A DNA stretch of 64,000 nucleotides. Source: Ascidia mentula. Its lineage: Eukaryota > Chordata > Ascidiacea > Phlebobranchia > Ascidiidae. Below the pieces are notes generated by a model that was not told the DNA's origin, made no database searches, and saw only the letters and a program-made list of their open reading frames with translations. Below, piece by piece: positions 23,921 through 32,849 of this stretch. The stretch is taken from the NCBI GenBank assembly GCA_947561715.1, contig OX387202.1, positions 7,019,001 to 7,083,000 of the forward strand, read 5' to 3'. Made by a program: the position numbers and the translations under genes. Numbering within the stretch: position 1 is the first letter of the stretch; each line of letters begins with the position of its first letter.

Positions 23921-25952
23921 TTACAAATCATCAATATCATTTGCATTTAATTCTTCCCAGTATTTATCGTCTAGATAGGTGTCATTGTCCAAAATTGACG
24001 TCACAATGCCACTGTTTTCTTTTGCCCAAGAACCAAACGCATGTTTAAACAAGTCCATCGTTGCTTGCGAGTCTTCTACGGAGCAATGTGTGTGTTTCTG
24101 GAAATACACAAACCTTGTCAGTAGTTAATCTACTTTGCCATGTGTGTCACAATATTATATCCACATGTATTTTGGCATAAATAGGTATTATAGGTATGGA
24201 ATCTGCATTATAGAATCACAATCCTATCAATTTAAAACTACCTAATAAAACAGCTAGTTTTGTTGAGTCATAAAAAACAAACACATAATCAGCATGCCTA
24301 GGGATTGACAATACAGAATAATACACTATTGCAGAATAGTTAAATCGAATCCAATTCTGTTTTTGTTGGATGCCCTGCTAGTCGTATGTTACGTGGTCTA
24401 AACTATACGACTTGCATACCTTTGCTGGTTCCAAACAGGGCAGCCAATTTTCACTTTTAAAGGTGACGCATGATTTTGCGGGTACAGTGACGTTATAATG
24501 GGGTTCCAAACATTTGTTTCCGCCTTGATCTCATTGTTTATTTTTTTATATGACAGCTTATAAAATGTATGTGCTACCAGTGCTGATCGCGGATAGTAAA
24601 CAATACTTACTCAACGCGATGTAAATAAATTTATTACAGAAAAGTAATAAATTATTCGAGTTTAACGCAAGCTTATTTTTGATCACACGTATTTTGAGTT
24701 TGGGCAATAGCCTACGTAAGTTTAATGATTCGCTAGGCTCACTGGCAGTTGCAAGACGTTGTGTGAGGTATATAAAAACTTTTGATACGTTAAATCTTAC
24801 ATGCGGTAGAAGTCGTGTACAAAAAATATTCCATATCTGTAATAAAGCTTGAAGGAGAAAGGCAAATAAAAATGTAATAATGTAAAAGAAATAAATCTGT
24901 CTAAAAACAACATTTACCTGGATGTGTTTGTTCATTATTACACGAGACAGCATTTTAAGACTTGACTTTTTTGTTCCATTGTCTTGCATCAGTTTGAGCA
25001 ATGCTGGCAACTTATGAATGTCCACAACATTCTTAGATGGCAGGAAAAATTTCAAAGCATTGAAATCATTGAAAATAGAATGCCCAACTACTATCTTTCC
25101 TTTAACAATTCGCAAAACCTGAATTGCAAGTTAAAAGTACCTTAAAAACTCTTCAATAAATGTTGCAGTAATACAAAACATACAAGCAATGCCAACATGT
25201 ACCAATAGTTACAATGGAACTTTTATTATGAGTGATCATGACAACACACTTACTTTTTTTTGGGTAGATTGAAAAGTTTCAGCAGATGAAGAATTTAAGT
25301 GTTCTGGCTTTATGCCGCTGTATTTATAATGGTAATCTGCAACAGCATGTTGTGGCTGAACATAAACATCCAAAAGAACATCACCTGTAAAAAATATACC
25401 AATCAGAAACCAAATGTTTTAACTTCATACCCACAACTATGTAAATTAAAATACAAGAGTTAAATAAAAATAGGTCAGTTAATTTATTTTCAAAAACACT
25501 TTTTACATACCATCGTGATCTACCACTGAGCACCTTGCAAGTTGAGACCCTCTATATATATTTTCAACCATTTCACAGTCTAAAGCAACAAAATGTTCTT
25601 TGCACTTTTCCCACATTTCATTTTGTTCATGGTTTTGCAGCCTATCGGATTCATTGCTTTTCAAAGTCGGCGATGAGTTTATGAAATGTGAAGATGACTT
25701 CTTTGTACTTGGTTTGCTAAGAATGTTTGCTGGAGAGGAAGTTCCAAAAAAATTCAATGCAGATTTTGTCCTTGAATCTGTATTTGCCATCCTAATGAAA
25801 CTTGCAGATTTCGTACCCGTCTTATATCTTGCTTGTTTAATTGGACAGGTTGTTATAGCTAATAGTGAATGGTCCAATGTGGAATGTTTATTTGTGGGGT
25901 GCTTCATATTGTTCCATAAGAGCACAGCAGTGTTGGAATAAAATACCCTCAT
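23921..25952 (-). CDS. DEDDh 3'-5' exonuclease, AEN/ISG20-like
   Basis: Four exons give 316 residues: 25952-25511, 25384-25254, 25118-24918 and 24097-23921 (stop). The first ~110 residues are Ser/Lys/Asn-rich and probably disordered. The nuclease domain has all three Exo motifs: HFVALDCEMV (Exo I, D and E), VVGHSIFNDF (Exo II, D) and HCSVEDSQATMDL (Exo III, H and D). The total length and the acidic YW-containing tail (KYWEEL) fit AEN (about 325 residues in vertebrates) better than ISG20 (about 180). Such enzymes degrade RNA or DNA in the nucleus or nucleolus, including in apoptosis and rRNA processing. The start could be the second Met 15 residues later. It lies next to ACOT13 on the same strand, about 460 bp downstream, without a known functional link. 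Confidence 0.88.
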
Positions 25953-26415
25953 TTAGTGGAGCATGTCCAATTACAATGAAACCTACCAGTCTACTGCAAA
26001 TTGCAACAACTGTTATATAACGGAACACAAATTTACAACACATGCAGCACCAGTAATACTCTTGGAATGAAAACTTTCAACACTTACAGCATAGTTCCAA
26101 GGATAAAAAAAATTTCTTGAATTCTGTTTGCAAAAAACTTATTTCTAATTCAAACTGGATCAACACTTTTATGTTTAATGGTATATAACCCGTGTCAAGT
26201 TTATCATCTATATATGCTAGTTTTTACATATGTTGTATACACAGAAAAACTTTCAGTATTTTACACACTGACTGCATAGTTGTCCATTAGGTCACTGTAA
26301 AAAGATTATTTTGTGCATACATTACACAAATTGCTCGTAAGCAATCATGCTTTTTGCCACAATAAATATTCAAAATTACATTGTTGCAAAATTTGAAATA
26401 AAATAATGTGTGCTC
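25953..26415. other. Spacer between ACOT13 and exonuclease genes
   Basis: AT-rich with no gene or repeat seen. Both neighbours are transcribed leftwards, so it probably holds the 3' UTR of ACOT13 and the 5' region of the exonuclease gene. Confidence 0.45.
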
Positions 26416-26829
26416 TTATGCAACATGTTTTGTATGTCTGCCATAGGCAATTAGTTTACCATCTTGGTTTCGAATTTCAACATTTGCAAATGCCAATGTT
26501 CTCCCTCGTTTCAAAACATCCGATGTGATGGTAAGAGTGTCACCCTTGCTTGCACTTCCCGTGTAAGAAACGTTTATGTCAACCGACACACCAAACTTTG
26601 GGTCTTCCATTGAGCCAAGAGCATAAGTAGACACAATGTCTACTAATGTCGCAGTCATTCCACCATGAAGATTTCCATTTAAATTAAGGTGCTCATCAAG
26701 CACCGGCATTTCACACTTTACTTTGCCATTGTCCGCTGATAGAACATTAATATGTTCGCAAACTCTGTCAAACCTTCTTACCCCTGCCAAACTTTTTACA
26801 AGTTGCCGCAATGCTGATGTTGCCATCAC
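26416..26829 (-). CDS. ACOT13: Acyl-coenzyme A thioesterase 13 (THEM2 family)
   Basis: A complete single-exon frame of 137 residues; the vertebrate protein is about 140. ACOT13 is a hotdog-fold thioesterase that hydrolyses medium- and long-chain acyl-CoA, mainly at mitochondria. The hallmark LNLNGNLHGGMTATLVD contains the catalytic-site Asn and HGG turn and the Asp of the active-site helix. The following GVSVDINVSYTGSASKGD and a final GRHTKH complete the PaaI/4HBT-type domain. The first ~20 residues are basic and hydrophobic, possibly a targeting segment. Of two adjacent start Mets the first is annotated. The gene is intronless here although vertebrate ACOT13 has introns. Confidence 0.92.
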   Translation of the reverse strand: MMATSALRQLVKSLAGVRRFDRVCEHINVLSADNGKVKCEMPVLDEHLNLNGNLHGGMTATLVDIVSTYALGSMEDPKFGVSVDINVSYTGSASKGDTLTITSDVLKRGRTLAFANVEIRNQDGKLIAYGRHTKHVA

Positions 26830-27119
26830 TATAATATTTTGCAGTTGTCAATTACTAAAGCTTTTAAATTCTAGAAAATAAATGTAACAATATTAATTTT
26901 TCAGAAAAAGCACAATTTTGAATTTAATTACCAATACTTGAATTAACATGTGAAATAGCGTGCCTGACAGCAACAACTAAGCTGTTGTGTGCATTTTTAC
27001 TGTGGCGAATAAGTCTTGATCATATGGAAACTGACAGCAGACACTAAAGCTTGTCTGTTGTGTTTTTTCTAAGTGTGTACAACTAAGCTAGGAAATATGT
27101 GCAAAAGAGCCATAATAAT

Positions 27120-27190
27120 CAATGAGAGCTGCAGACAGGGTGTATACACGCACTGTCTCGACCTGTAAGGTCTCATCAGTGCAGCTGTTG
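27120..27190 (-). ncRNA. Hammerhead ribozyme, copy 1 (core mutated)
   Basis: Same fold as the copy at 27673, read on the minus strand. The core GAAA is changed to GAGA by one substitution (plus position 27157), so it is probably inactive. Stems I, II and III and the C before the cleavage site are kept. Confidence 0.8.
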
Positions 27191-27412
27191 ATGTGGCACT
27201 GTGCTAGCTGGTAGACTAGCAGGCACACAGATTTCCACTTTGTGGTACCTTTCGGCCAATCGTCGATATGTTGGGTACCAAACTAGGTAACAATCAACAC
27301 AGACGAACCACGTGGAGCGCACTATGGCCAAAACAACTGTTTGGGATCCATTAGCGCTATCGGCTCGGCTTTCACCCAAATCATATTATATGCGCAAAAG
27401 AGCCATAATAAT

Positions 27413-27483
27413 CAATGAGAGCTGCAAACAGGGTGTATACACGCACTGTTTCGACCTGTAAGGTCTCATCAGTGCAGCTGTTG
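27413..27483 (-). ncRNA. Hammerhead ribozyme, copy 2
   Basis: Read on the minus strand. CTGATGA and GAAA core boxes are intact, stem II is GACC/GGTC, and stem I is AGCTGCA/TGCAGC with flanking pairs. The nucleotide before the cleavage site is U instead of C, which is allowed (H) but usually slower. Confidence 0.85.
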
Positions 27484-27672
27484 ATGTGGCACTGTGCTAG
27501 CTGGTAGACTAGCAGGCACACAGTTGTTTTGGCCATAGTGCGCTCCACGTGGTTCGTCTGTGTTGATTGCTACCCAACAGTTTGGTACCCAACATATCGA
27601 CGATTGACCGAAAGGTACCACAAAGTGGAAATCTGTGTGCCTGCTAGTCTACCAGCTAGCACAGTGCTACAT

Positions 27673-27743
27673 CAACAGCTGCACTGATGAGACCTTACAG
27701 GTCGAAACAGTGCGTGTATACACCCTGTCTGCAGCTCTCATTG
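27673..27743 (+). ncRNA. Hammerhead ribozyme, copy 3 (intact type I)
   Basis: All parts are present. Stem I: AGCTGCA pairs with TGCAGCT (27730-27736), with a further CAA/TTG pairing beyond an internal loop. Core CTGATGA is at 27684-27690. Stem II: GACC/GGTC with loop TTACA. Core GAAA is at 27704-27707. Stem III: ACAG/CTGT with an inner GTGT/ACAC hairpin. The predicted cleavage is after C27729. The helices open at stem I, so this is type I. Confidence 0.92.
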
Positions 27744-27754
27744 AGCTAGGAAAT

Positions 27755-28210
27755 TTTTTTGAATTTTTATATCTTTTGCCGAACTTTCCGAAGTGACCTA
27801 GAGAATTAGGAGAGCACATATATAATTTGATTTTGGGTTTCTTGTTTCAAATGCTGCAATTTTTTCCCTACTAATGAGACATCAAACGCACACTTCAATG
27901 CAAAGCAGCTGCCAGACGGCAGACGCACTACGTGTAGTTGATTCCATACTTATTTCTTCGTCTAAACGTAAATTATTTGTTTTTGGTGCCTAAACAAAAA
28001 AACTTTCCACAAAATGATTTGCCACAACGCTACACGTGTTTTATCAAAGAACCCCCTATCTAAAAACCAACACAATTTCCTACCAGAAAGACGCTAGTCG
28101 ACAAAACTTTAAACGCACACAACTCTACAGTTTCTCTGTGGATTCCGATATTTTTTTGGCACGATGCATAGATTGACTCAAAATTTAAATTATTAATTTT
28201 GAACGAATTT
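27755..28210. other. Spacer, no feature
   Basis: AT-rich sequence between the hammerhead element and the foldback element. No gene or repeat is seen. Confidence 0.4.
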
Positions 28211-28749
28211 TGTAGCGCATATTAATATGCAATGTCATAAATCTGCTATAACTTTTTTCATAGGTCGACAGGAAAGATAATTCTACCACCGTTGCAAAGC
28301 TCTTTAAAATGCATATTTTTATACATATTACACAAATATAATGATATTCAAATCAATTGTAAGAGTTAGAGATTTTTTTGAAAAAAGTTACAAGTGAAAA
28401 CTGATTTTCTTATGACGGTCATAATAAATTCCGGGACATATTCCCACACGAATGAGAAGACAAATTGGTATCGTTGAAAAGGTTTTGCAATGAACTTCGC
28501 AATGGTGGTAGAATTGTCTTTCCCGTCGAACTGCAGCCAAAGTTATAAGCAAAAGACTGATATTTATTATGGCGGTCATATTTAATATTCGGCCGGTAAA
28601 CACATTTCCCCCCAAAAATCGCGCACAAGTTAGGTATCGCTGTAAAGGGATTTTAAAGAGCTTTCCAACGGTGGTAGAATTATCTTTCCTGTCGACCTAT
28701 GAAAAAAGTTATAGTTGATTTATGACATTGCATATTAATATGCGCTACA
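28211..28749. mobile_element. Foldback/MITE-like element with about 100-bp inverted arms
   Basis: Starts tgtagcgcatattaatatgc and ends with the inverse; the arms (28211-28320 and 28640-28749) match over about 100 bp, including a ggtcgacaggaaagat block. The interior holds further degenerate copies of the same arm motif (about 28470-28550), so it is built of repeated arm modules. No coding capacity; no clear target duplication. Confidence 0.8.
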
Positions 28750-28832
28750 GGTCCGCTAGGTACCTTCTAATACTACAGGTCCGCTATGTTTGATCTAATA
28801 CTACAGGTTCGCTGTATTCAACCTTCTAATAC
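28750..28832. repeat. Three copies of a 28-bp tandem repeat
   Basis: acaggtccgctaggtacctt and two diverged copies (acaggtccgctatgtttgat, acaggttcgctgtattcaac). The first contains one 9-bp minisatellite unit in reverse orientation. Its ggtaccttctaatactacag part reappears inverted at about 30618-30638, right after the minisatellite. Confidence 0.75.
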
Positions 28833-29530
28833 AGGGGTGTCCAAAATCTGGCCCGCGGGACAAATGTGGCCCCGCCACGGAATTTTACATTCGTTGCAAA
28901 ATTTCTCTGTGCTTGAATAAGATGACGTTAGTAGCTCATTCCGCCTTTTTCTGGAAAAGTAGTCCCAGCTATAATACTTTATCACTGAAAGTCGCAGCAC
29001 TTGTATGCGCCCAACTTGTCACTGATGGTACACCTGTCCTGACTGGCATATGAAGTGGATCTTTAGCAAAGTCAGCGAAGAAAGGGCAGCTGTATTAAAT
29101 TGCCCTGCATTATCCACCAACAGACTCTCTGTGCAAAAGATTTTAAATCTGATCACGTCGTAAAACCAGTGATAAAAAGAATTAATGTTAATGTTGTTTT
29201 GTGTAAAAGAGGAACAATGAAAGAACTATCAGAACCTGCTTGGCTCCCGGATTTAGCTTTGTGAACGTAACGAAACATTTGAATATACACTGAATGTTAA
29301 ACTTCAAGAACGAGATGAAACTGTGAGCCACGTACCTTTGTACTCACCCCAAGGTTTCCCGCACAACAACTTGAGTGTACAAGTTACAGTATCTTCTCTT
29401 TCGAGAGAGTTTTCCAATCGCATTCCAGATTTTGCAGCACTGAAAAAGGAATAATTGATCTTGTAGAAAATTCGGCATGTCATAACTCGAAACATTTAAC
29501 CTTGATCTTTTCAAACTCCTCTCTTCTCTT
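28833..29530 (+). pseudogene. Decayed hAT transposon (Zaphod/GTF2IRD2-like transposase remnant)
   Basis: It begins caggggtgtccaaaatctgg, a terminus common to hAT elements of the Zaphod type. Downstream plus-strand frames give short pieces such as EPAWLPDLA, LNVKLQERDE and LSREFSNRIPDFAALKKE, resembling the C-terminal part of GTF2IRD2/ZBED-type hAT transposases. There are multiple stops and frame changes and no right terminus, so only a broken remnant remains. Attribution rests on these short matches from memory of the family. Confidence 0.6.
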
Positions 29531-29685
29531 TAACAACTACTCCCCGTCTTCTTTACGCTTTCGCTAGTTATCTCGCATGCGTTTTGTCTTTTTACCTGCA
29601 CTACTTCTTCTAAGTCTCCTTTGTCGCGTAATCGCAGCAATTACCTCTTTGTTTCTGCCTCGACTTTGGTATCTCTCCACAGACC

Positions 29686-30618
29686 GGACCTAGCGGACCT
29701 AGCGGACCTAGCGGACCTAGCGGACCTAGCGGACCTAGCGGACCTAGCGGACCTAGCGGACCTAGCGGACCTAGCGGACCTAGCGGACCTAGCGGACCTA
29801 GCGGACCTAGCGGACCTAGCGGACCTAGCGGACCTAGCGGACCTAGCGGACCTAGCGGACCTAGCGGACCTAGCGGACCTAGCGGACCTAGCGGACCTAG
29901 CGGACCTAGCGGACCTAGCGGACCTAGCGGACCTAGCGGACCTAGCGGACCTAGCGGACCTAGCGGACCTAGCGGACCTAGCGGACCTAGCGGACCCAGC
30001 GGACCTAGCGGACCCAGCGGACCTAGCGGACCCAGCGGACCTAGCGGACCCAGCGGACCTAGCGGACCCAGCGGACCTAGCGGACCCAGCGGACCTAGCG
30101 GACCCAGCGGACCTAGCGGACCCAGCGGACCTAGCGGACCCAGCGGACCTAGCGGACCCAGCGGACCTAGCGGACCCAGCGGACCTAGCGGACCCAGCGG
30201 ACCTAGCGGACCCAGCGGACCTAGCGGACCCAGCGGACCTAGCGGACCCAGCGGACCTAGCGGACCCAGCGGACCTAGCGGACCCAGCGGACCTAGCGGA
30301 CCCAGCGGACCTAGCGGACCCAGCGGACCTAGCGGACCCAGCGCACCTAGCGGACCCAGCGCACCTAGCGGACCCAGCGGACCTAGCGGACCCAGCGGAC
30401 CTAGCGGACCCAGCGGACCTAGCGGACCCAGCGGACCTAGCGGACCCAGCGGACCTAGCGGACCGAGCGGACCTAGCGGACCGAGCGGACCTAGCGGACC
30501 GAGCGGACCTAGCGGACCTAGCGGACCTAGCGGACCTAGCGGACCTAGCGGACCTAGCGGACCTAGCGGACCTAGCGGACCTAGCGGACCTAGCGGACCT
30601 AGCGGACCTAGCGGACCT
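29686..30618. repeat. 9-bp minisatellite, about 104 copies
   Basis: Uninterrupted array of ggacctagc, 933 bp. The first part (29686 to about 29990) and the last part are pure 9-mers. The middle (about 29992-30470) is an 18-bp higher-order unit alternating ggacctagc and ggacccagc, with two gcacctagc variants (about 30342 and 30360) and three gaccgagc variants near 30460-30500. Since 9 is divisible by 3 the array reads as a long Ala-Asp-Leu/Pro frame, which I do not regard as a protein. Confidence 0.97.
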
Positions 30619-30675
30619 GTAGTATTAGAAGGTACCGATCACGCAGTACCACAAACAAATAAACTGACATACAAA

Positions 30676-30800
30676 GTGACACGCACCAACGGTGACATGC
30701 AAAGTGACACGCACCAACGGTGACATGCAAAGTGACACGCACCAACGGTGACATGCAAAGTGACATGCTGAAGTTTTGTGACACGTGAAGTGACATGCTT
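30676..30800. repeat. 28-bp tandem repeat
   Basis: gtgacacgcaccaacggtga recurs at 30676, 30704 and 30732 (period 28), followed by degenerate gtgacatgc/gtgacacg pieces to about 30800. Non-coding. Confidence 0.85.
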
Positions 30801-30941
30801 GGAAAAAGTGACATATGTCACTGTACTGATTGCAGCGGAAACATCACTGTTCGTTGGCGAGTACTTTAATGGCGCGTTTGTAATGCTGAAAAGTTACCAC
30901 GTGGTGCCGCTGTGCGTACATTTTCATTAAAACCCAGTGTT

Positions 30942-31327
30942 ACGAACGGGCGAAACGGGATTTCCCCGTTTCATGCGTGGCTACTCAACATTAGTTTTCA
31001 CGAAGACTTTGCAATATTATAACTCTAATATTTAGTTTGTTTATGCAAAAACGTTATGACGCACTGAGAACATTTTGTTTCTTGGTAGATTTGCCTAAAG
31101 TCGAGAAATTTCGATACTTTAGTACGTGTGTAGCATTGCCGAAGCAACTCGTGCACGAAACAAATGTTTCATTAATAGAATATGTTTTGCTTGCTTTCAA
31201 AATACCTCTATACAATGCCTTGATAACTATTTTAGTTCAGAAAGAATGATATTTCCAACAAACATGTCTGAAAAGCTAGTTTAACCATATCACGATGAAC
31301 CGGGGAAATCCCGTTTCGCCCGTCCGT
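30942..31327. mobile_element. MITE-like element with 27-bp TIRs
   Basis: Left end acgaacgggcgaaacgggat, right end the inverse of acggacgggcgaaacgggat; 27-bp inverted termini with one mismatch and 386 bp in all. The small open frame inside (31037-31249) has no recognisable motif. Target duplication not identified. Confidence 0.75.
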
Positions 31328-32849
31328 GAGGTGGTTTAAGCATGGTTTTAGTGTCTACCGTTACGAACAGTTTAACCATTTAATAACATTTCTATGTTGC
31401 TTAAACCCATGTGTGTATATGTGCACATTTGCAACACATCATCGCATCCTTTTGTCTCACAAAGCGTGCTCGCTGGCTTACTTGCGGGAAATAGCCACAG
31501 TAATCGTTAACATTATAATGTAGATTTGACTTCGTCTAGGTTCTAGTAATACTTTTAATGTTTGTGAAGCGTTATGTAGACTTAAAGTCCTGTCATGTGC
31601 CTCTTTCAATGTTTTGTAAGCCAGTTGACTACATTGGCAATTTGTCACGTTTGTTTGTATGATTTAGACGCTAAGCTAACTCCACAGTGCCTTTGGAAAC
31701 GTGGTACTGTGGACTTCAGAAATGCTGAACGTGTCCTGTATAACTGACTGCGCTAAACTGCGCCCTGTTTGTACTGACTACCCCAATGCTGTCTTGTTGC
31801 TGATGTATTGTGTCTCACCCATTCTACACTGCTGTCATCACGAATCTGTGAACGATTTAGCGTAACTGATTCGTTGTTCTTTCACTGAACAATATATTCA
31901 CTGAAAACCAAGAGACTGGGGTGCGGTTGCGAATTTCTGAGTCATCGTACCTGACGTTGGTACCTACGAAGACCTGATATATAGGCAGACCGATAGCGTA
32001 GGCCTATGCATCACTTTATTTATGAAGATAATACCGAGCATCCGGTTTACCATGGAGCGCAGTCTGTAGTTTGTTCAAACCTTCAAGCAAAAATTACGCA
32101 GATGACCTTAAGCTTATAAAAGCCATTCCAACAAAATAGAAAAACCCCAAGAAAACAACCAAACAAACGGGAAACCCACATGGAATCGACCTTAACGGAA
32201 ACCCAATAGCAGTCGCTCTACTATGATAATTTTAAATGCACTCTGAAAACGAAATTAAGATCTTTTAAAGTTAAATTTGTGGGCATTGGTAACGAATGAC
32301 GCTTTATTTGGCTTCAGGCTGGTTGACAGCACGGGTGAATGTGTTTTTCTTTGCGAAAACGAAATGGAAACAATTTAGCATGTATTTTTTGTGTGTAACA
32401 AATGTTGCAATATTCTGGGAAGATGTAAGTGCATGGTTGGACGCCAAATTGATGGAAAGAATTCTACCCTATTTAAAATTTCCTATTTAAAATTTTAAGG
32501 TACCCTATTTAAAATTTCCATAACTCCCGAAATTGTGCGAATTTTAAAATAATTCGACTGTTGACTGAATCAGTGTGAACACCAAGACGCAATAAAGCGA
32601 CTGGGTCGCTGCATTTGATATTTTTGAGCGACGGTGCTGTCTAGTAAACTGAAATTTTAGGGAGTTATTTTGGTATAACCTACTTATACTGTTAGTTATT
32701 GCTTGTAAAAGGGCTTGTAAACTTTATAACACAGCTCAGGCGTTTGCTAACTGATAGCAGATGAATTTGACAGCACTTCTAAAAAAATTTTTTTTGTTTG
32801 TTTCTTTTTGTGTTTAACTGGTAGTGTATGTCAGCAAGTTGATGAAAAA
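31328..32849. other. Intergenic region without clear features
   Basis: No gene, RNA or transposon can be supported. A short local duplication of ccctatttaaaatttcc lies near 32470-32520. Confidence 0.4.

Larger units (their letters stand above)
27097..27743. mobile_element. Hammerhead-ribozyme retroelement, complex tandem/inverted insertion
   Basis: A 647-bp element flanked by a perfect 11-bp direct repeat, agctaggaaat (27086-27096 and 27744-27754). It holds one full unit of about 293 bp (direct repeat starts near 27101 and 27394), then the ribozyme part of a second unit, and then an inverted partial unit (about 27525-27743). Each unit contains a hammerhead ribozyme. There is no coding capacity. 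Direct-plus-inverted copies with hammerheads are known from the pseudo-LTRs of Penelope-like elements and from retrozymes. Which of these it is cannot be settled here. Confidence 0.9.

Noticed and set aside
29621..30622. 333-codon open frame of Ala-Asp-Leu/Pro repeats
   Set aside because: It is the direct result of a 9-bp minisatellite whose unit length is divisible by three; no start context, domain or splice partner supports a protein.
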